This document shows positions 1-11,730 of a stretch of 64,000 bases of DNA, piece after piece. Source of the DNA: Euphorbia lathyris (Eukaryota; Streptophyta; Magnoliopsida; Malpighiales; Euphorbiaceae); NCBI RefSeq assembly GCF_963576675.1, contig NC_088912.1:57978895-58042894 (forward strand), read 5' to 3'. Numbering within the stretch: position 1 is the first letter of the stretch; every line of letters starts with the position of its first letter. Under the pieces are notes generated by a model. It did not search any database, was not told the DNA's origin, and was given only the letters and a program-made list of their open reading frames with translations. A program made the translations under genes and the position numbers.

Positions 1-13
1 TCATAGGGTAAGC

Positions 14-979
14 ATGATTGGATCTGGGCTAGAAGGAGGCTTGATAGTAGAACCCTTCGAGGAAGATGAGGAGGAGTTGTTGGGCTCCGATGAGAAAATG
101 ACGATAGGAAGTGGAGTTTATGTGTCTTTTCTGGGGGAAGAACCAGTGGATGAGAGGATGGATGATGAATTGGGTGATGGAGCGCCATATGACGAGGACA
201 ACACCGAAGAGACCGGGCAGGGGTCATCTCGGAGGATTATTCCCGAGTTAAAAGTATTCAGTGGAGTGGAAGATCCTGAGGTCCATCTGTATGAGTATAT
301 GTGTGCTATGTTTGTTGAACCGTTTGGGATTAACGAAATCGCTCAATGGTTCCACCATTCTTTGATAGGCGGGCCGTGGAGGTGGTTCCGAGCCTTGTCG
401 GACTCCATTGAGGGTGATTGGTCTCAATTGGCAAGTTTATTCTTGGAGAAGTATAAGAAGGTTAAGGAGAGAGCAGCAGAAAGTAGCGTAATGAAAATTG
501 GGCCCATCAAGCGCCCGTTACCAGCAGTTAGTAAGTATAACGGCAACAAAGATCCTATGGAACATTTGCACTTCTACTTGTCGGAAATGGGGCCGTTGGG
601 CTTTAATGAAGAGGAGATCACCAGTTTGTTTTGTAATTCACTAATGGGTGAACCATTGATGTGGTATATGTCACTCCCGATGTACGTTAAGAGCAATTAG
701 GCCGCAATGACGAAAAGGTTTATCAAAGAATATACGGTATGGATGCTTGCGGAGCAAACACCGAATTCGCCCTCCTATGAGACCCCTGAAGCAGTAATGG
801 CAATGCCCAAGTATGGCGGATATCGAAATCCAGTTGAGCACGCAACCTCATTCCGCAATCGCATGTATAATGCCGGGTTCCCCCAAAGTGAGTTACACGA
901 GCATTTTCTGGAAACTCTTACCGGGGACGCTCTGTTGTGGCACCAAGGGTTGTCGGAGGAAGAGATGGGACATTGGATA
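14..979 (+). pseudogene. Tat-1 gag, N-terminal part
   Basis: This encodes the capsid-type gag of Tat-1. It shows an acidic N-terminal stretch followed by two retrotransposon-gag-like helical repeats (a Tyr/Trp-rich 'WF..L' motif and an 'EPLMWY' motif). One in-frame TAG at 698-700 splits it. The frame runs unbroken to position 979, where the target-site copy GGATA of the nested element ends, and resumes at 4671. The true start may lie upstream of the window. Confidence 0.75.
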
Positions 980-1692
980 TGATGAAAACGGGAATCGGAG
1001 TTCAAACTTGGGATCTCTTTCAAGTTGCACGGAATGTGAATATGGAGATCAATTGGAGCATTCAGATTCACAGGAGAATGTTTAAGTTTGATTGGTTTGA
1101 TTCTTTAGGAGTTAATAACAACTTCAAAAAATTTGATAAGACGTGGGCACGGCTTAGACGACTTTGGCTTCTGTTTCTCTATAACAAAAGTGACGTGGGA
1201 TTGACGTGGGCACGGCTTAACAGATTTTGGCTTCTATTTCTCCATAACAAAGATGGAGTGGGACTGACGTGGGCACGGCTTAACAGATTTTGGCTTCTGG
1301 ACAAAATTTGGATTGACGGGAATGCAAGGCTTAGTTGGCCCACTTTGTTCTTTATTATTATTTTAGGTTTTTGTTTACCTTCCCTACTTTAGTTAAACTT
1401 CCATTTTTGCCCTTGGTTTAATGTTTAGTGTTATTTGGCTTGTAAGGACATATTAAGTCCGATTTAATTTACTAGCTTAGGTATTTATAGCTTTCTCTTT
1501 TATTGTAACAGGCAGCCAACGTTTTTTATTGAAATTAAAGTTCGAAATTTCTTCTCTTGAGATTCAAGTGAGGGTTTCTCTTGTGTTCTTTGGGGCACTA
1601 CAACTGAACAATTCGGAATCGAATCCTTGTTAGTTAGACTATGGATTGGGTCTTTGCAACTCCGTTTTGTAAAGGTTTTCTTCCGTGATTAA
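980..1692 (+). repeat. 5' LTR of the nested gypsy derivative (recognisable part)
   Basis: It matches 3793-4500 almost base for base, including internal repeats of the motif GACGTGGGCACGGCTTA. The two copies diverge after about 1692, so the 3' end of this LTR and the primer binding site cannot be placed. The 3' LTR is longer and duplicates a GGGTCTTTGCAACTCCGTTT segment that occurs once here. Confidence 0.8.
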
Positions 1693-2309
1693 ATCGCACC
1701 ACTATTCTGTTCTTTATTATTATTCAATCACCCGCCCAATTTGGAATTGCACTTCATAACAATTTTGTTTTCTTCCTCCTTTGATTGTGTGAGGGATAAG
1801 AAAGAAGAGGGAAAAGACAATTGCAATAATTCTGGATTGATACTCTTCTCAATTCAAGAAAAGAAAAGGAAAAGGCAAAGCAACATAAAAAAAATATCGA
1901 AAAAAAAGCAGTGGATTGGAAAAAAGAGTAGCTGTACCAAATAATCGTCACTCCTATTGGGCGATTATTGTTCTATTCTATTCTTTCGTATCATCACTCT
2001 CTTTTTTGGTCATCGACTTGTTTATCTGCGATCCGTTCTTGTTTACTGTCTTGCTTCTTAGGTTGTAGGATTTAATTTCAGGTTTGAACTTTCAGGATTT
2101 TGAAACTGAATTTATTCTATTGAGTGCTTTAAAGAGCACAATAAGAGAAATCGAGCGGTAAGGGGCAAATAGTGGTGAGTGTATCAGAGTGAAAAGCCAA
2201 AGAATTGAGAAAAACACCGAGAGGATTGTGGGCTTGGAATAACTTTTCTTGTGTTTGTTCAACGTGATCTGTTTGGTTGTGTTTATTTTTTTCTGTGTAG
2301 GAAAAAAAG

Positions 2310-3398
2310 GTGAAGGAACAAGTATTGACCTTGTTAAACCGGTTGATGGAGCGTATGTATGTGATTGAGGAGAATCATAGAGTTGCTTTAGAAGCACGCA
2401 ACAACGAAGAACAAAATCGACGTGATAACCAGGATAGACGAGTTTGGCAATATGAGGGACAAGGCAGAGAAGACAGAGGTCTTGGAAATGCGAACCTGAA
2501 GATTCCCGCATTCAAAGGTAAGGATGATCCAGAATCTTACTTAGAGTGGGAGAAAAGAATTGAACTCCTATTTGACTGTCATAATTATTCTGAGGAGAAG
2601 AAAGTGAGGGCAGCAGTGATTGAGTTCACAGACCATGCACTAGTTTGGTGGGATCATCTTGTCACCTCTAGATATAGAAGCAGAGAGCCACAAATTGACA
2701 CATGGGGTGAGATGAAAGCCGTTATGAGGAAGCGTTTTGTTCCTAATGATTACTATGATGGATTATACAGAAAATTGCAATCCCTTCGACAAGGCTCTAA
2801 GAGTGTAGATGCTTACTACAAGAAGATGGAAATGGAAATGTTGAGGGCCAATGTAGTGGAAGATCGGGGAGCAACCAAGTCTCGATTTTTTGCTGGCCTT
2901 AATCAGGACATAGCCAATATTGTCGAAATTCAGCATTGTGTGCATTTACAAGACATGGTACATGCAGCAAAGACAGTTGAACGACAACTTATGGAGAGGA
3001 AGGAAGCTAGAACCTACAATTGGGGGTTTCCATATACCCACTCTAATTGGAAGGACCGATGGGGAAGTCAAGAGAGGGGAAGCAGAAATCCATCCAAGTT
3101 TGATAAACCCACACCTAAGACAGACTCCGCTGACAAGAACAAGCAGAAGGTAGAGGAAAAGCCGAGAGCAAGTAAAATTCAATGTTTCAAATACTTAGGC
3201 TTCGGGCATATAGCTTTAGAATGCACAAGTAAAAGAACTATGGTGATGAGAGGAGGTGTAGTGGTCACTGATAGTGAGAGTGAGAGTGAGTGTGAGGTAG
3301 ATGAAGATGAAGGGGAGTTTGATTCTGATGAGGCGGACGACTACACTAAAGCCGAAATAGGAGAATCACTAGTCACCTTACGACTATTGAGTGCTTAG
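2310..3398 (+). CDS. gag of the nested gypsy derivative
   Basis: An open frame of about 360 codons encodes a retrotransposon gag. Its parts in order are a charged N-terminus, the gag core ('ESYLEWEKRIE', 'HALVWWDHL', 'RKRFVP', 'LRQGSKSVDAYY'), a basic linker, a zinc-knuckle-like motif and an acidic Ser/Glu/Asp tail. The frame opens at a GTG; the first ATG is at 2346. In the knuckle the second Cys of the usual C-x2-C-x4-H-x4-C is a Tyr, so zinc binding is probably lost. The frame itself has no stop. Confidence 0.82.
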   Translation: MKEQVLTLLNRLMERMYVIEENHRVALEARNNEEQNRRDNQDRRVWQYEGQGREDRGLGNANLKIPAFKGKDDPESYLEWEKRIELLFDCHNYSEEKKVRAAVIEFTDHALVWWDHLVTSRYRSREPQIDTWGEMKAVMRKRFVPNDYYDGLYRKLQSLRQGSKSVDAYYKKMEMEMLRANVVEDRGATKSRFFAGLNQDIANIVEIQHCVHLQDMVHAAKTVERQLMERKEARTYNWGFPYTHSNWKDRWGSQERGSRNPSKFDKPTPKTDSADKNKQKVEEKPRASKIQCFKYLGFGHIALECTSKRTMVMRGGVVVTDSESESECEVDEDEGEFDSDEADDYTKAEIGESLVTLRLLSA

Positions 3399-3762
3399 AT
3401 GAAGATTGCGGAGGACAAGAAACAACGGGAAAATATTTTCCACACTCGATGTCTTATGAAAAGCAAGGAGTATCAAGATGTGATTCCTGAAGACTTGCCT
3501 GAGGGGTTGCCACCTATTCGAGGCAACGAACACTAGATCGAGTTAGTACCGGGAGCAGTTATCCCTAACTGTCCAGCTTACCGATGTAATCCTGAGGAGA
3601 CTAAAGAATTACAATGCCAAATGGAAAAGTTGTTTGCTAAGGGATATATGAGAGAGTCAAGGAGTCCATGTGTTGTTCATGTGCTTCTTGTGCCTAAGAA
3701 AGACGGGAGCTGGAGAATGTGTGTTGATTGTCGAACCGTCAACAACATAAAGATACTGATTC
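3399..3762 (+). pseudogene. Truncated protease-RT region of the nested gypsy derivative
   Basis: After gag the sequence encodes the RT entry region: 'EDLPEGLPPIRG', an in-frame TAG at about 3535, the 'GYMRES.SP' strand and the 'LVPKKDGSWRMCVDCR' motif. The frame then stops matching RT at about 3755 and runs into a segment resembling the end of a gypsy polyprotein and a polypurine tract (about 3770-3792). The YVDD active site, RNase H and integrase are absent. Confidence 0.75.
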
Positions 3763-3792
3763 GAGGTCGAATCCTCTTGAAGAGAGAGGGAA

Positions 3793-4665
3793 TGATGAAA
3801 ACGGGAATCGGAGTTCAAACTTGGGATCTCTTTTAAGTTGCACGGAATGTGAATATGGAGATCAATTGGAGCATTCAGATTCACAGGAGAATGTTTAAGT
3901 TTGATTGGTTTGATTCTCTAGGAGTTAATAACAACTTTAAAATTTTTGATAAGACGTGGGCACAGCTTAGTCGACTTTGGCTTCTGTTTCTCTATAACAA
4001 AAGTGGCGTGGGATTGACGTGGGCATGGCTTAATAGATTTTGGCTTCTGTTTCTCCATAACAAAGATGGAGTGGGACTGACGTGGGCACGGCTTAACAGA
4101 TTTTGGCTTCTGGACACAATTTGGATTGACGGGAATGCAAGGCTTAGTTGGCCCACTTTGTGCTTTATTATTATTAGGTTTTTGTTTACCTTCCCTACTT
4201 TTGTTAAACTTCCATTTTTGCCCTTGGTTTAATGTTTAGTGTTATTTGGTTTGTAAGGACATATTAAGTCCAATTTAATTTACTAGCTTAGGTATTTATA
4301 GCCTTTTCTTTTATTGTAATCGGCGGCCAACGTTTTTGAATGAAATTAAATTCAGGATTTCTTCTCTTGAGATTCAAGTGAGGGTTTCTCTTGTGTTCTT
4401 TGGAGCACTACAACTGAACAATTCGAAATCGAATCCTTGTTAGTTAGACTAGGGATTGGGTCTTTGCAACTCCGTTTTGCAGGGGTTTTCTTCCGTCTTA
4501 ATTTATCATTCGGATTTTATTCTTAGTTGTTGGAGATTGGAATTGGGTCTTTGCAACTCCGTTTTACAAAGGTTCTTTTCTATCCAACCCTGATTCGTTA
4601 GCTTTCTTGGGGATCAAATCTAGTTGTCGGGTTTTCGAGGCACCGTTCCTCGTGGGTTCGCATCA
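3793..4665 (+). repeat. 3' LTR of the nested gypsy derivative
   Basis: It starts with TGATGAAAAC directly after the purine tract AAGAGAGAGGGAA and ends with GCATCA before the TSD copy GGATA. It is 873 bp long and matches the 5' LTR through about 4500. Confidence 0.85.
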
Positions 4666-4670
4666 GGATA

Positions 4671-5375
4671 CCTCTTCGGGATGCGTTTGTGTCAAGATAT
4701 GAGATGTATATTCCATGGACGGGATCCCTAAAAGATCTGGATAGGATCAGTCAATTCCCCGAGGAACCATTCGTGGATTACGCTAGGAGGTGGAGGCACC
4801 ACTATGAACTATATCGAGAAACTGTGAGCGATAAAGTGCAGCTCATGTATATACAAAGAGGCGATATCCCGATAGTAGCAAGGAGGATGAACAGGGTGTT
4901 CCTCAAGAATTATGACGAGCTGATAGGTTGGGCGTTGTATGGATCGCCAGACCCCTCCTATATTAATCCGAATGTCCCTCATGCGATGGACCTGATGGTT
5001 GTGGATATTTGGGGAAGTTCCTCGGAGGAGGAGGATGCCGAGCAGGGAACTCCTATCAATATTTGGGATGAATCTGATGATGAGCCGGAAGTTACTGTCA
5101 TGACAAGATCAAGTCGTATGGCCGAGGGGAAGGCACCCATGGTTGAGACAGAGGTAGGAGAAGGATCGGCTCCCAAGCTCGATAATCAAGTCCTCGAGCA
5201 GTTGAAGAAAACACAAGCTAAGTCTATAGTGTGGGAGGTCTTGTGCCATTCCAAGTACCACCGTGAGAATTTGATGAAAGAGCTGCAGAATTTGGTCAAT
5301 TCTACCGATACTGAGCCGGTGGCATTAGTGGGGGCAATCATGGCCCGGAAAAGGACTGAGATCACTTTCACTGAT
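4671..5375 (+). pseudogene. Tat-1 gag, C-terminal part
   Basis: The frame continues from position 979 after the nested insertion. It encodes the second gag repeat ('LRDAFVSRYEMYIPW', 'FVDYARRWRHHYELY'), an acidic linker, and a leader to protease that ends exactly at the CTGAT target-site copy of the Athila solo LTR. The next codon lies at 6975. No stop occurs in this segment. Confidence 0.8.
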
Positions 5376-6969
5376 TGTTGAGCGATTTCCGCAAGTGCAC
5401 GGTATACGCTTGTAGTAATAAAAGATATCGATCCCACAGGGAACGTTTTTTAACAAAAACTTATTTTGAATTGGTTAAATATACTTTTAAGATTTATAAT
5501 ATGGAAAATCGTTAAATCGGATTTGGTTTTGAAATTGCTAGAATGAAAATTAGATTAGAGTATAAAGATGTTAGAAAATACTTCTGATTTAGGAATGAAT
5601 TTACAAAACAGGATTGTTTAGTTCTTTAGAAAAGTAAACAAATGTATTCGTTTGCATTAAGCAAAGAAAACAACTTTAAACTTTGTATAAATTATAACGA
5701 TGAAATAAATGACGGAACCTCTAATTTTTAGGCTTTGAACTGTAGTCAATCCTCCTACGGTCGGGTTAGATCGCTACCTTAACCAAATTAAAACTCTACC
5801 GTGATAATAATTTGTCTAAGTGTTCAATAAAGTTTCCTTGTAAAGATTTTGAATTAAACTACGTTTTAATGAAAACACCGGCAATCCACTTTGGATCCTT
5901 TACCAAAGTGCTGCATAAAAAATCTATCGAATAGAACGGACTTTATTAGATGAAATATAAATTGATACAAGTTTACAGAGAACAAGGAGCATGAAAACAT
6001 TCGACGGCGTGCATGTGAACGGGTTGTCAATCCTTTCCTTGGGTTTCGTTAGAGTTTGTCAGGCTCAGGGGCGGATTCTCTACTCAATCTTCTCGTTGAA
6101 TCTTCGGAATAGAGACTGGTCTATCTACTACCAAAATGTAAACCAATATGAACAAATCTAAACGCTACTGTGTTTGTAATTATTGAATAAACAATGTGTG
6201 TACACCATAATGCTTTTTACAGAAACGAACTTCTAATCTCTGACTCATTTCTGAGTCAGAGTTTCTGCATAACTCTTGCACTAATCTTAAAATCTAACTC
6301 TCTCATTATTCAACTCTCAAATCAATACTTTATTTATAGATGTTGAAGAGTCGTGATTGAAGTGTCGTGTCCGTTGTGGAGAGTCGTGTCCGCTGTGGAG
6401 AGTCGTATCCGTTGTGGAGAGTCGTTTCTATCCACCCGAACGAACGCGTTTCTTTGAATTAAACATGTGTTCATTGTACTTGGAGGAATTTCTGCACTTA
6501 CCGATAATGGCAATTCTCGGTCGAGAATGGGGAAGTGATTTTTCAGCCTTCGGACGAAAGGAAGAAGATGACTGGACGATGCGTGTCGCGACCGAGAATT
6601 TGAGATTCTCGGTCGTGGCCCCCAAATTCTCTACCGAGAATTTGGATTCTCAGTCGCGGCCCACAAATTCTCTACCGAGAATTTGGATTCTCAACCGAGA
6701 ATAGGAATTTTTCTTCTGTTTCTGACTTCGTTCTTGTCTTCCTTGTATCGGTGTGCTGATTTCTTCGTCTTTTGGCTCCTAACTTAGGGTTTTTATTCTG
6801 TTTTTAAGCTCTTTTCGTTCCTATTTGGATTTTACCAAATATTTACGTACCTTGCAAGAAAGAAACATATTCGAGAGTAAAAACATTCTAAATAGTTATA
6901 AATAGCACAAATTCGTAGCAATATTGATATAATTATTGATGATATATTAGGTATATTTTGGGCTTAACA
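5376..6969 (-). mobile_element. Athila-type solo LTR inserted in Tat-1 gag-pol
   Basis: On the minus strand it begins TGTTAAGCCC and ends TCAACA, bounded by the TSD CTGAT (5371-5375, 6970-6974). The same LTR family occurs on the plus strand at 47555-49054, where an Athila-type primer binding site follows it. No internal region or second LTR is present, so this is a solo LTR left by LTR-LTR recombination. The Tat-1 frame is preserved across the TSD. Confidence 0.9.
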
Positions 6970-6974
6970 CTGAT

Positions 6975-8849
6975 GAGGATCTCCCGGAAGAGGGGCAGGC
7001 TCACAACAAGCCTTTGTATATCCGAGCTGAAATCAACGGGAAAAAGACTAGTTGTGTGATGGTCGATGATGGATCGACCATTAATGTTTGCCCACTGAAG
7101 CTCTTGTCCAAGTTGGGAGTGGAAAGAGGAGATCTGACTACCTCAGAGACCGTGATCAGAGCCTATGATGATAGCCGTTGTCACATCGAGGGAGTTTTCA
7201 AGGCTAAGCTAAAAGTGGGGCCGCATGAGGAGGAAACTGAGTTCACGGTACTGCTGGGACGCCCATGGTTCCACAAGCTCGGAGGTGTGCCGTCCATGCT
7301 CCACCAGATGATCAAGTTCCCCTACGGGGACGAAATAGTGACGATCAGAGCTGAGAAATTGAGTTCAGTAGCTGTATTGGGGATCGAGCCTCAGCTTTTC
7401 TCCGGATTTCAAGTTTCTGGGATCTACGAGTCTAGTATGACCACCGATGTGATAAGGATGATGAAAGGGGGTTTCATCCCCGGTATGGGATTAGGCGCAC
7501 ACCATCAGGGGCTGCCAGAATCACCGGATTTCAAGAGTTAGAACACCCGGAGGGGATTGGGATATGAACTAGGAGGTTCGTCTAACAAAGGCTGTGAGGG
7601 GAAAGTGGGCCTAAAGAAGTATTTTATGAACGAAGGTCAGAGGAAGCTTTATTCGGGAACTTCCGAGTCATGGACTAGCACTGAGGGAAAGATCCTGCCA
7701 GGCGTTGAGATCTTCAATGATGTTACCAACTGGGGCAAAGGAAAGGCAACCTGCTTCATAGAGGAGATCATGATGTTGGATCTGAATGTCGAAGAGCAGG
7801 TTATCACTGCAGAAGCAACCGTGGGAGCGGTGGATGAACCAAGCACCTCCAAGGCCTACGAGGCGCCCGAAAACCTCGATGATGACAATTGTATTGCTGC
7901 TTTGTTTAAATCTGATGATGTACTCACCAAAACTATTAATGAAATGAATTCTCATTTTGCTTACTTTCTTGATGTTGATTCTGATCATTCCATGCATTCT
8001 CACTCATATAACATGCCTACATTTGAAATCAATACAATAGAAATGTCAACTTTCAATCTTGGCATGGATGAAAATCCTAAACTTATACAAATTGCTCAAG
8101 AATTAACTGTTGAAGAGAGGAAAGAATTTGAGAGAATAATTAAAAAATACGAAATAGTGTTTGCTTGGACGTACGAAGACATGCCCAGAATTGATAAATC
8201 CATCGTAGCTCACTGCATTCCAACATACCCCAATGCTAAACCCGTAAAGCAAAAGCTCCGACGCATGAGGCCAGAATAGGCAGATAAGATCAGAGAAGAG
8301 GCGAAGAAACAGTTAGAGACAGGTTTTATCGAAGTAATCAACTATCCTCCTTGGGTGGCAAATGTAGTGCCAATCGCAAAAAAGGATGGTAAAGTACGAA
8401 TGTGTTTCGATTACAGAGATCTCAACAAGGCTTGCCCCAAAGATGAGTTTGCGCTGCCTCACATCGACGTATTGATTGACAGTGCAGCATCCAGCATCTT
8501 ACACACAAACGTGGATGGTTTCATGGGCTACATGCAGGTTCAGATGGCCGAGAAACATAAAGCGAAAACCTCGTTGACTACTGAGTGGGGGACGTACTGC
8601 TATAGAGTTATGCCATTTGGTTTGAAAAATACCGGGGCAACTTATCAGCGAATGGCTACGGCACTGTTCCACGATATGATACACAAGGAAGTAGAGGTTT
8701 ATGTGGATGACATGATGGTCAAGTCGGATACGAAGGAAGGGCATTTCGTAGCACTTGAGAAGTTTCTGGCCCGAATCGTAGAATTCAAGCTAAGGTTGAA
8801 CCCGAAGAAGTGCTTCTTTGGCGTTGTTGGGGAAAATCCTAGGCTATAA
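6975..8849 (+). pseudogene. Tat-1 protease, G-patch-like linker and RT N-terminal half
   Basis: The segment starts with the 'EDLP' motif typical before Tat protease. Protease is recognisable by 'VMVDDGSTINVCP' (retropepsin DTGS box, here DDGS). A glycine-rich G-patch-like stretch follows ('GGFIPGMGLG', about 7470-7500). RT carries 'RMCFDYRDLNKACPKDEF', 'YCYRVMPFGLKNTGATYQR' and the active site 'VYVDDMMVKS' near 8700. Stops lie at 7539-7541 (TAG) and 8277-8279 (TAG), and frameshifts fall near 8835-8855. Confidence 0.85.
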
Positions 8850-10486
8850 TCAGTAACAAGGGGATTGAGGTGGATCCCGATAAGGTGAAAGCCATACAGG
8901 AAATGCCAGCACCGAAGAATGAGAAAGAAGTGAGGGGATTCCTGGGGCAGATTCAGTATATCAGTCGATTCATAGCATGACTCACCACAATCTGCGAACC
9001 AATCTTTAAGCTGCTACGGAAAGATCAACCCACGGTTTGGAATGATAAGTGCCAGCAAGCGTTGGAAAGTGTCCGGACCTATTTGACTAATCCACCGGTT
9101 TTAAGGCCGCCTAAACTTGGAAAACCACTTCTCCTCTATGTAGCGATCGAGGAGCAATCCATCGGAGCAATGTTGGCCTAGGAAGGGGACACCGGTGTGG
9201 AGCATGTGGTGTATTATCTGAGTAAGAAGTTCCTGGAATACGAGCTTAAGTATAACATGATCGAAAAGACGTGCGTGGCGGTAGTATGGCTAACGAAGAA
9301 GCTGCGACACTATTTTCAGTCTTACAAAGTGATCATTATTTCTCGGATGGACCGTGTAAAGTATCTGTACCAAACTCCATCCTTAACAGGGAAGCTGGCC
9401 CGATGGTTGTTTCTATTGTCCGAATTCGACATCGAATATGTAACGAAGAAGGTCATCAAGGGGAGAGCCATAGCAGAATTTCTGGCCAATCAGCCTCTAA
9501 ATGCGGAAGAGGAGGAGATAAACTATGATTTCCCCGATGAGCACTTGAACGCAATAGAAGTTATACCGTGGAAAATGTTCTTTGATGGAGCGGTTAACTC
9601 GAATGGAGCCGGGGTAGGAGTGCTACTTATCTCACTAGAAGGAGAAAGGATCCCAATGGCAAAGAAGTTATCATTCCCTCTCACTAATAATATGGCCGAG
9701 TATGAAGCGTGCATCTACGGGTTAGAGTCGTTAGCAGCGCTGGGAGCATCGTTTGTTGAAATCTGGGGCGACTCAAAGCTGATTATCGAACAAGCACAGG
9801 GAAATTGGGAAGTAAGGGAAGAAAGGTTGCGCCCATACATAGACCAGCTAGAGGGGTTGGCGCAGAGGTTCATCGAGTGCCGTTTTTATCACATTCCTCG
9901 AGCACAGAACCAAGCGGCGGATGCTTTGGCCACTTTGGTGTCGGTATGGGATAATCCACGGAATCTTGCCTCAAAGCCTTTGGTGCTAAGAAGGTCCCAC
10001 AAACCGTGTTATGAAGATGTAATGTTGTTAGTAGTTGATGAGAAGCCTTGGTACTTCGACATCGTGAATTTCATGAAAAGTGGGATTTATCCGGCAGAAT
10101 CAGAACTTAGGGATCAAGCCGTGATCAGAAGGTTAGCCCAGCAGTTCGTCATCCACAATGATTTGCTTTACAAAAGACACGCCGATGGATTACAATTGAG
10201 ATGTTTGGATGAGGGAGAAGCCCGTGAGGCAATGGAGTCAGTACACTCCGGAATTTACGGATCCCATATGGAAGGAGCAGTGTTAGCAAAGAAAATCGTA
10301 AGGCAAGGCTTCTATTGGATCACCATGGAAAGAGATTGTAACGAATATGCGAAGAAATTCCATGATTGTCAAATCCACGGGGATTATAATCACCTGCCAG
10401 CTATGGAACTGCACGTGTTGGCACCCGTTTGGCCGTTTGCAGCTTGGGGCATTGATATCATCGATGAGGTGAGGCCTAATGCGTGA
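8850..10486 (+). pseudogene. Tat-1 RT thumb, RNase H, second RNase H, integrase zinc domain
   Basis: After the frameshift the other frame continues with the RT thumb/connection ('GIEVDPDKVKAIQEMPAPKN'), in-frame stops at about 8980 and 9180, RNase H ('GVEHVVYYLSKKF') and a linker. A second, archaeal-type RNase H ('FDGAVNSNGAGVG', 'NNMAEYEACIYGLE', 'WGDSKLIIEQ', 'QAADALATL') follows near 9570-9940. The integrase zinc-finger region begins near 10250. The frame ends at a TGA at 10484-10486. Confidence 0.85.
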
Positions 10487-11293
10487 AATGGACACAAATT
10501 CATCGCAGTTGCCATTGATTACTTCACCAAGTGGGTAGAGGCAGAATCGTTTGGCAAGCTGGGATCTAAGCAGATGAGGAAGTTTATCGAAAAACACCTA
10601 ATCACCAGGTTTGGGGTACCTCACCATATGATCACAGACAACGGGGTCCAGTTCCAAGGAGAGGTGAAAAATCTCTTCCAAGGGTACGGTATTGAGCATC
10701 ATAGATCTTCTCCGTACCGCCCACAAGCTAACGGGGCAGTAGAGGCGGCAAATAAAAACCTCAAGAGGATTCTCGTAAAGACCGTGGAGTCACACCGGAA
10801 TTGGCACGAGCAGCTTCCACTTGCTTTGTGGGCCTATCGCACAACTGTTAGAACATCTACTGGGGCAACTCCGTTCTCCTTAGTGTATGGGACAGAAGCA
10901 GTTATGCCAATCGAGATTGAGAAGCGATCGCTGAGAATCGCGGTAGAAGCAAAGATTTCTAAAGCGGAATGGGTGAAGAAACGGTATGAGCAGTTGGTAT
11001 TGGTCGACGAGAAAAGGATGGAGGCCCTCTACCATGTACAACTATATCAGAGGAGGATGGCCCGGGCTTTCAACAAAAGAGTTAAGGTCAGTCCTATCAA
11101 AGAATGAGACATGGTGCTGAAACAGATCCGGATGACGCACACCGACCCTAGGGGCAAGTTTAGGCCAAACTGGGAAGGACCGTTTCTCGTGAAGAAGATG
11201 CTGAGCAAAGGCGCGGTGAAGCTAACTACTATGGACGGCATGGAGTTCTCCGAACCTACCAATCTGGATAGGCTTAAGAAATACTTTTCGTAA
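10487..11293 (+). pseudogene. Tat-1 integrase core and C-terminal domain
   Basis: The frame continues across the TGA. The DDE core shows 'VAIDYFTKWVEAE', 'HHMITDNGVQF' and 'YRPQANGAVEAANKNLKRIL'. The C-terminal SH3-like part ('FRPNWEGPFLVKKML') ends at 11293 after a further TGA at 11105-11107. Gag-pol is otherwise complete, so the element was once autonomous. Confidence 0.85.
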
Positions 11294-11304
11294 TAAAAAA
11301 AACT

Positions 11305-11461
11305 CATGATAGATTAAAAACCCGCAAAGGGCGATCTATGCAACAATAAGGGACATCCCAATGAGTGAAAACCCAAGAGGGCGCTCATTTGAAAATTCCG
11401 GGATAATAAAAGGAGAGTTGAAAAATCACTGGGACCTGAAAACCGAAAAAAGGCGGGTCCT
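11305..11461 (+). ncRNA. Three consecutive stem-loops with a common loop, just after pol
   Basis: Three hairpins follow the pol stop within 160 bp. Stems are ATAGAT/ATCTAT (11309-11314 with 11334-11339), AATGAG/CTCATT (11360-11365 with 11384-11389) and GGACC/GGTCC (11432-11436 with 11456-11460). The stems differ in sequence but all close loops built as (T)GAAAACC...AGGCG or TAAAAACCC...AGGGCG. Different paired stems around a constant loop point to selection for RNA structure. The role is unknown; packaging, dimerisation or 3'-end processing are guesses. Confidence 0.5.
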
Positions 11462-11730
11462 GGTAACAGTAGTTATATCTTGAGCAATTACAAAAATAAT
11501 GTATAATTGGCTAAGTATTTCTGTTGTTTGTAAATAAATAAAGGCATGAATATATTTGAAGAGGATGATTGGAATCATTATAATCTATTGAATGCATTAT
11601 ATTATAAATCATGAGTTATACATTTCCTATCTCTATCACATAAAAAGCCTATACCTCTATCCACCCCTCTCCCTACATACAATGTATACATCGGGGTAAT
11701 ACTAATAAAAAGAAGCTACAAACAACGGGC

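Larger units (their letters stand above)
980..4665 (+). mobile_element. Nested Ty3/gypsy deletion derivative, non-autonomous, inside Tat-1 gag
   Basis: Termini are TGATGAAAAC at 980 and GCATCA at 4665, flanked by the 5-bp TSD GGATA (975-979 and 4666-4670). Removing the element and one TSD copy joins the host gag in the same frame. The interior keeps a gag gene and the first part of reverse transcriptase. It then jumps to a polypurine tract just before the 3' LTR, so most of RT, RNase H and integrase are deleted. The gag and RT sequence types resemble chromovirus-like plant gypsy elements rather than Tat. Confidence 0.88.
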
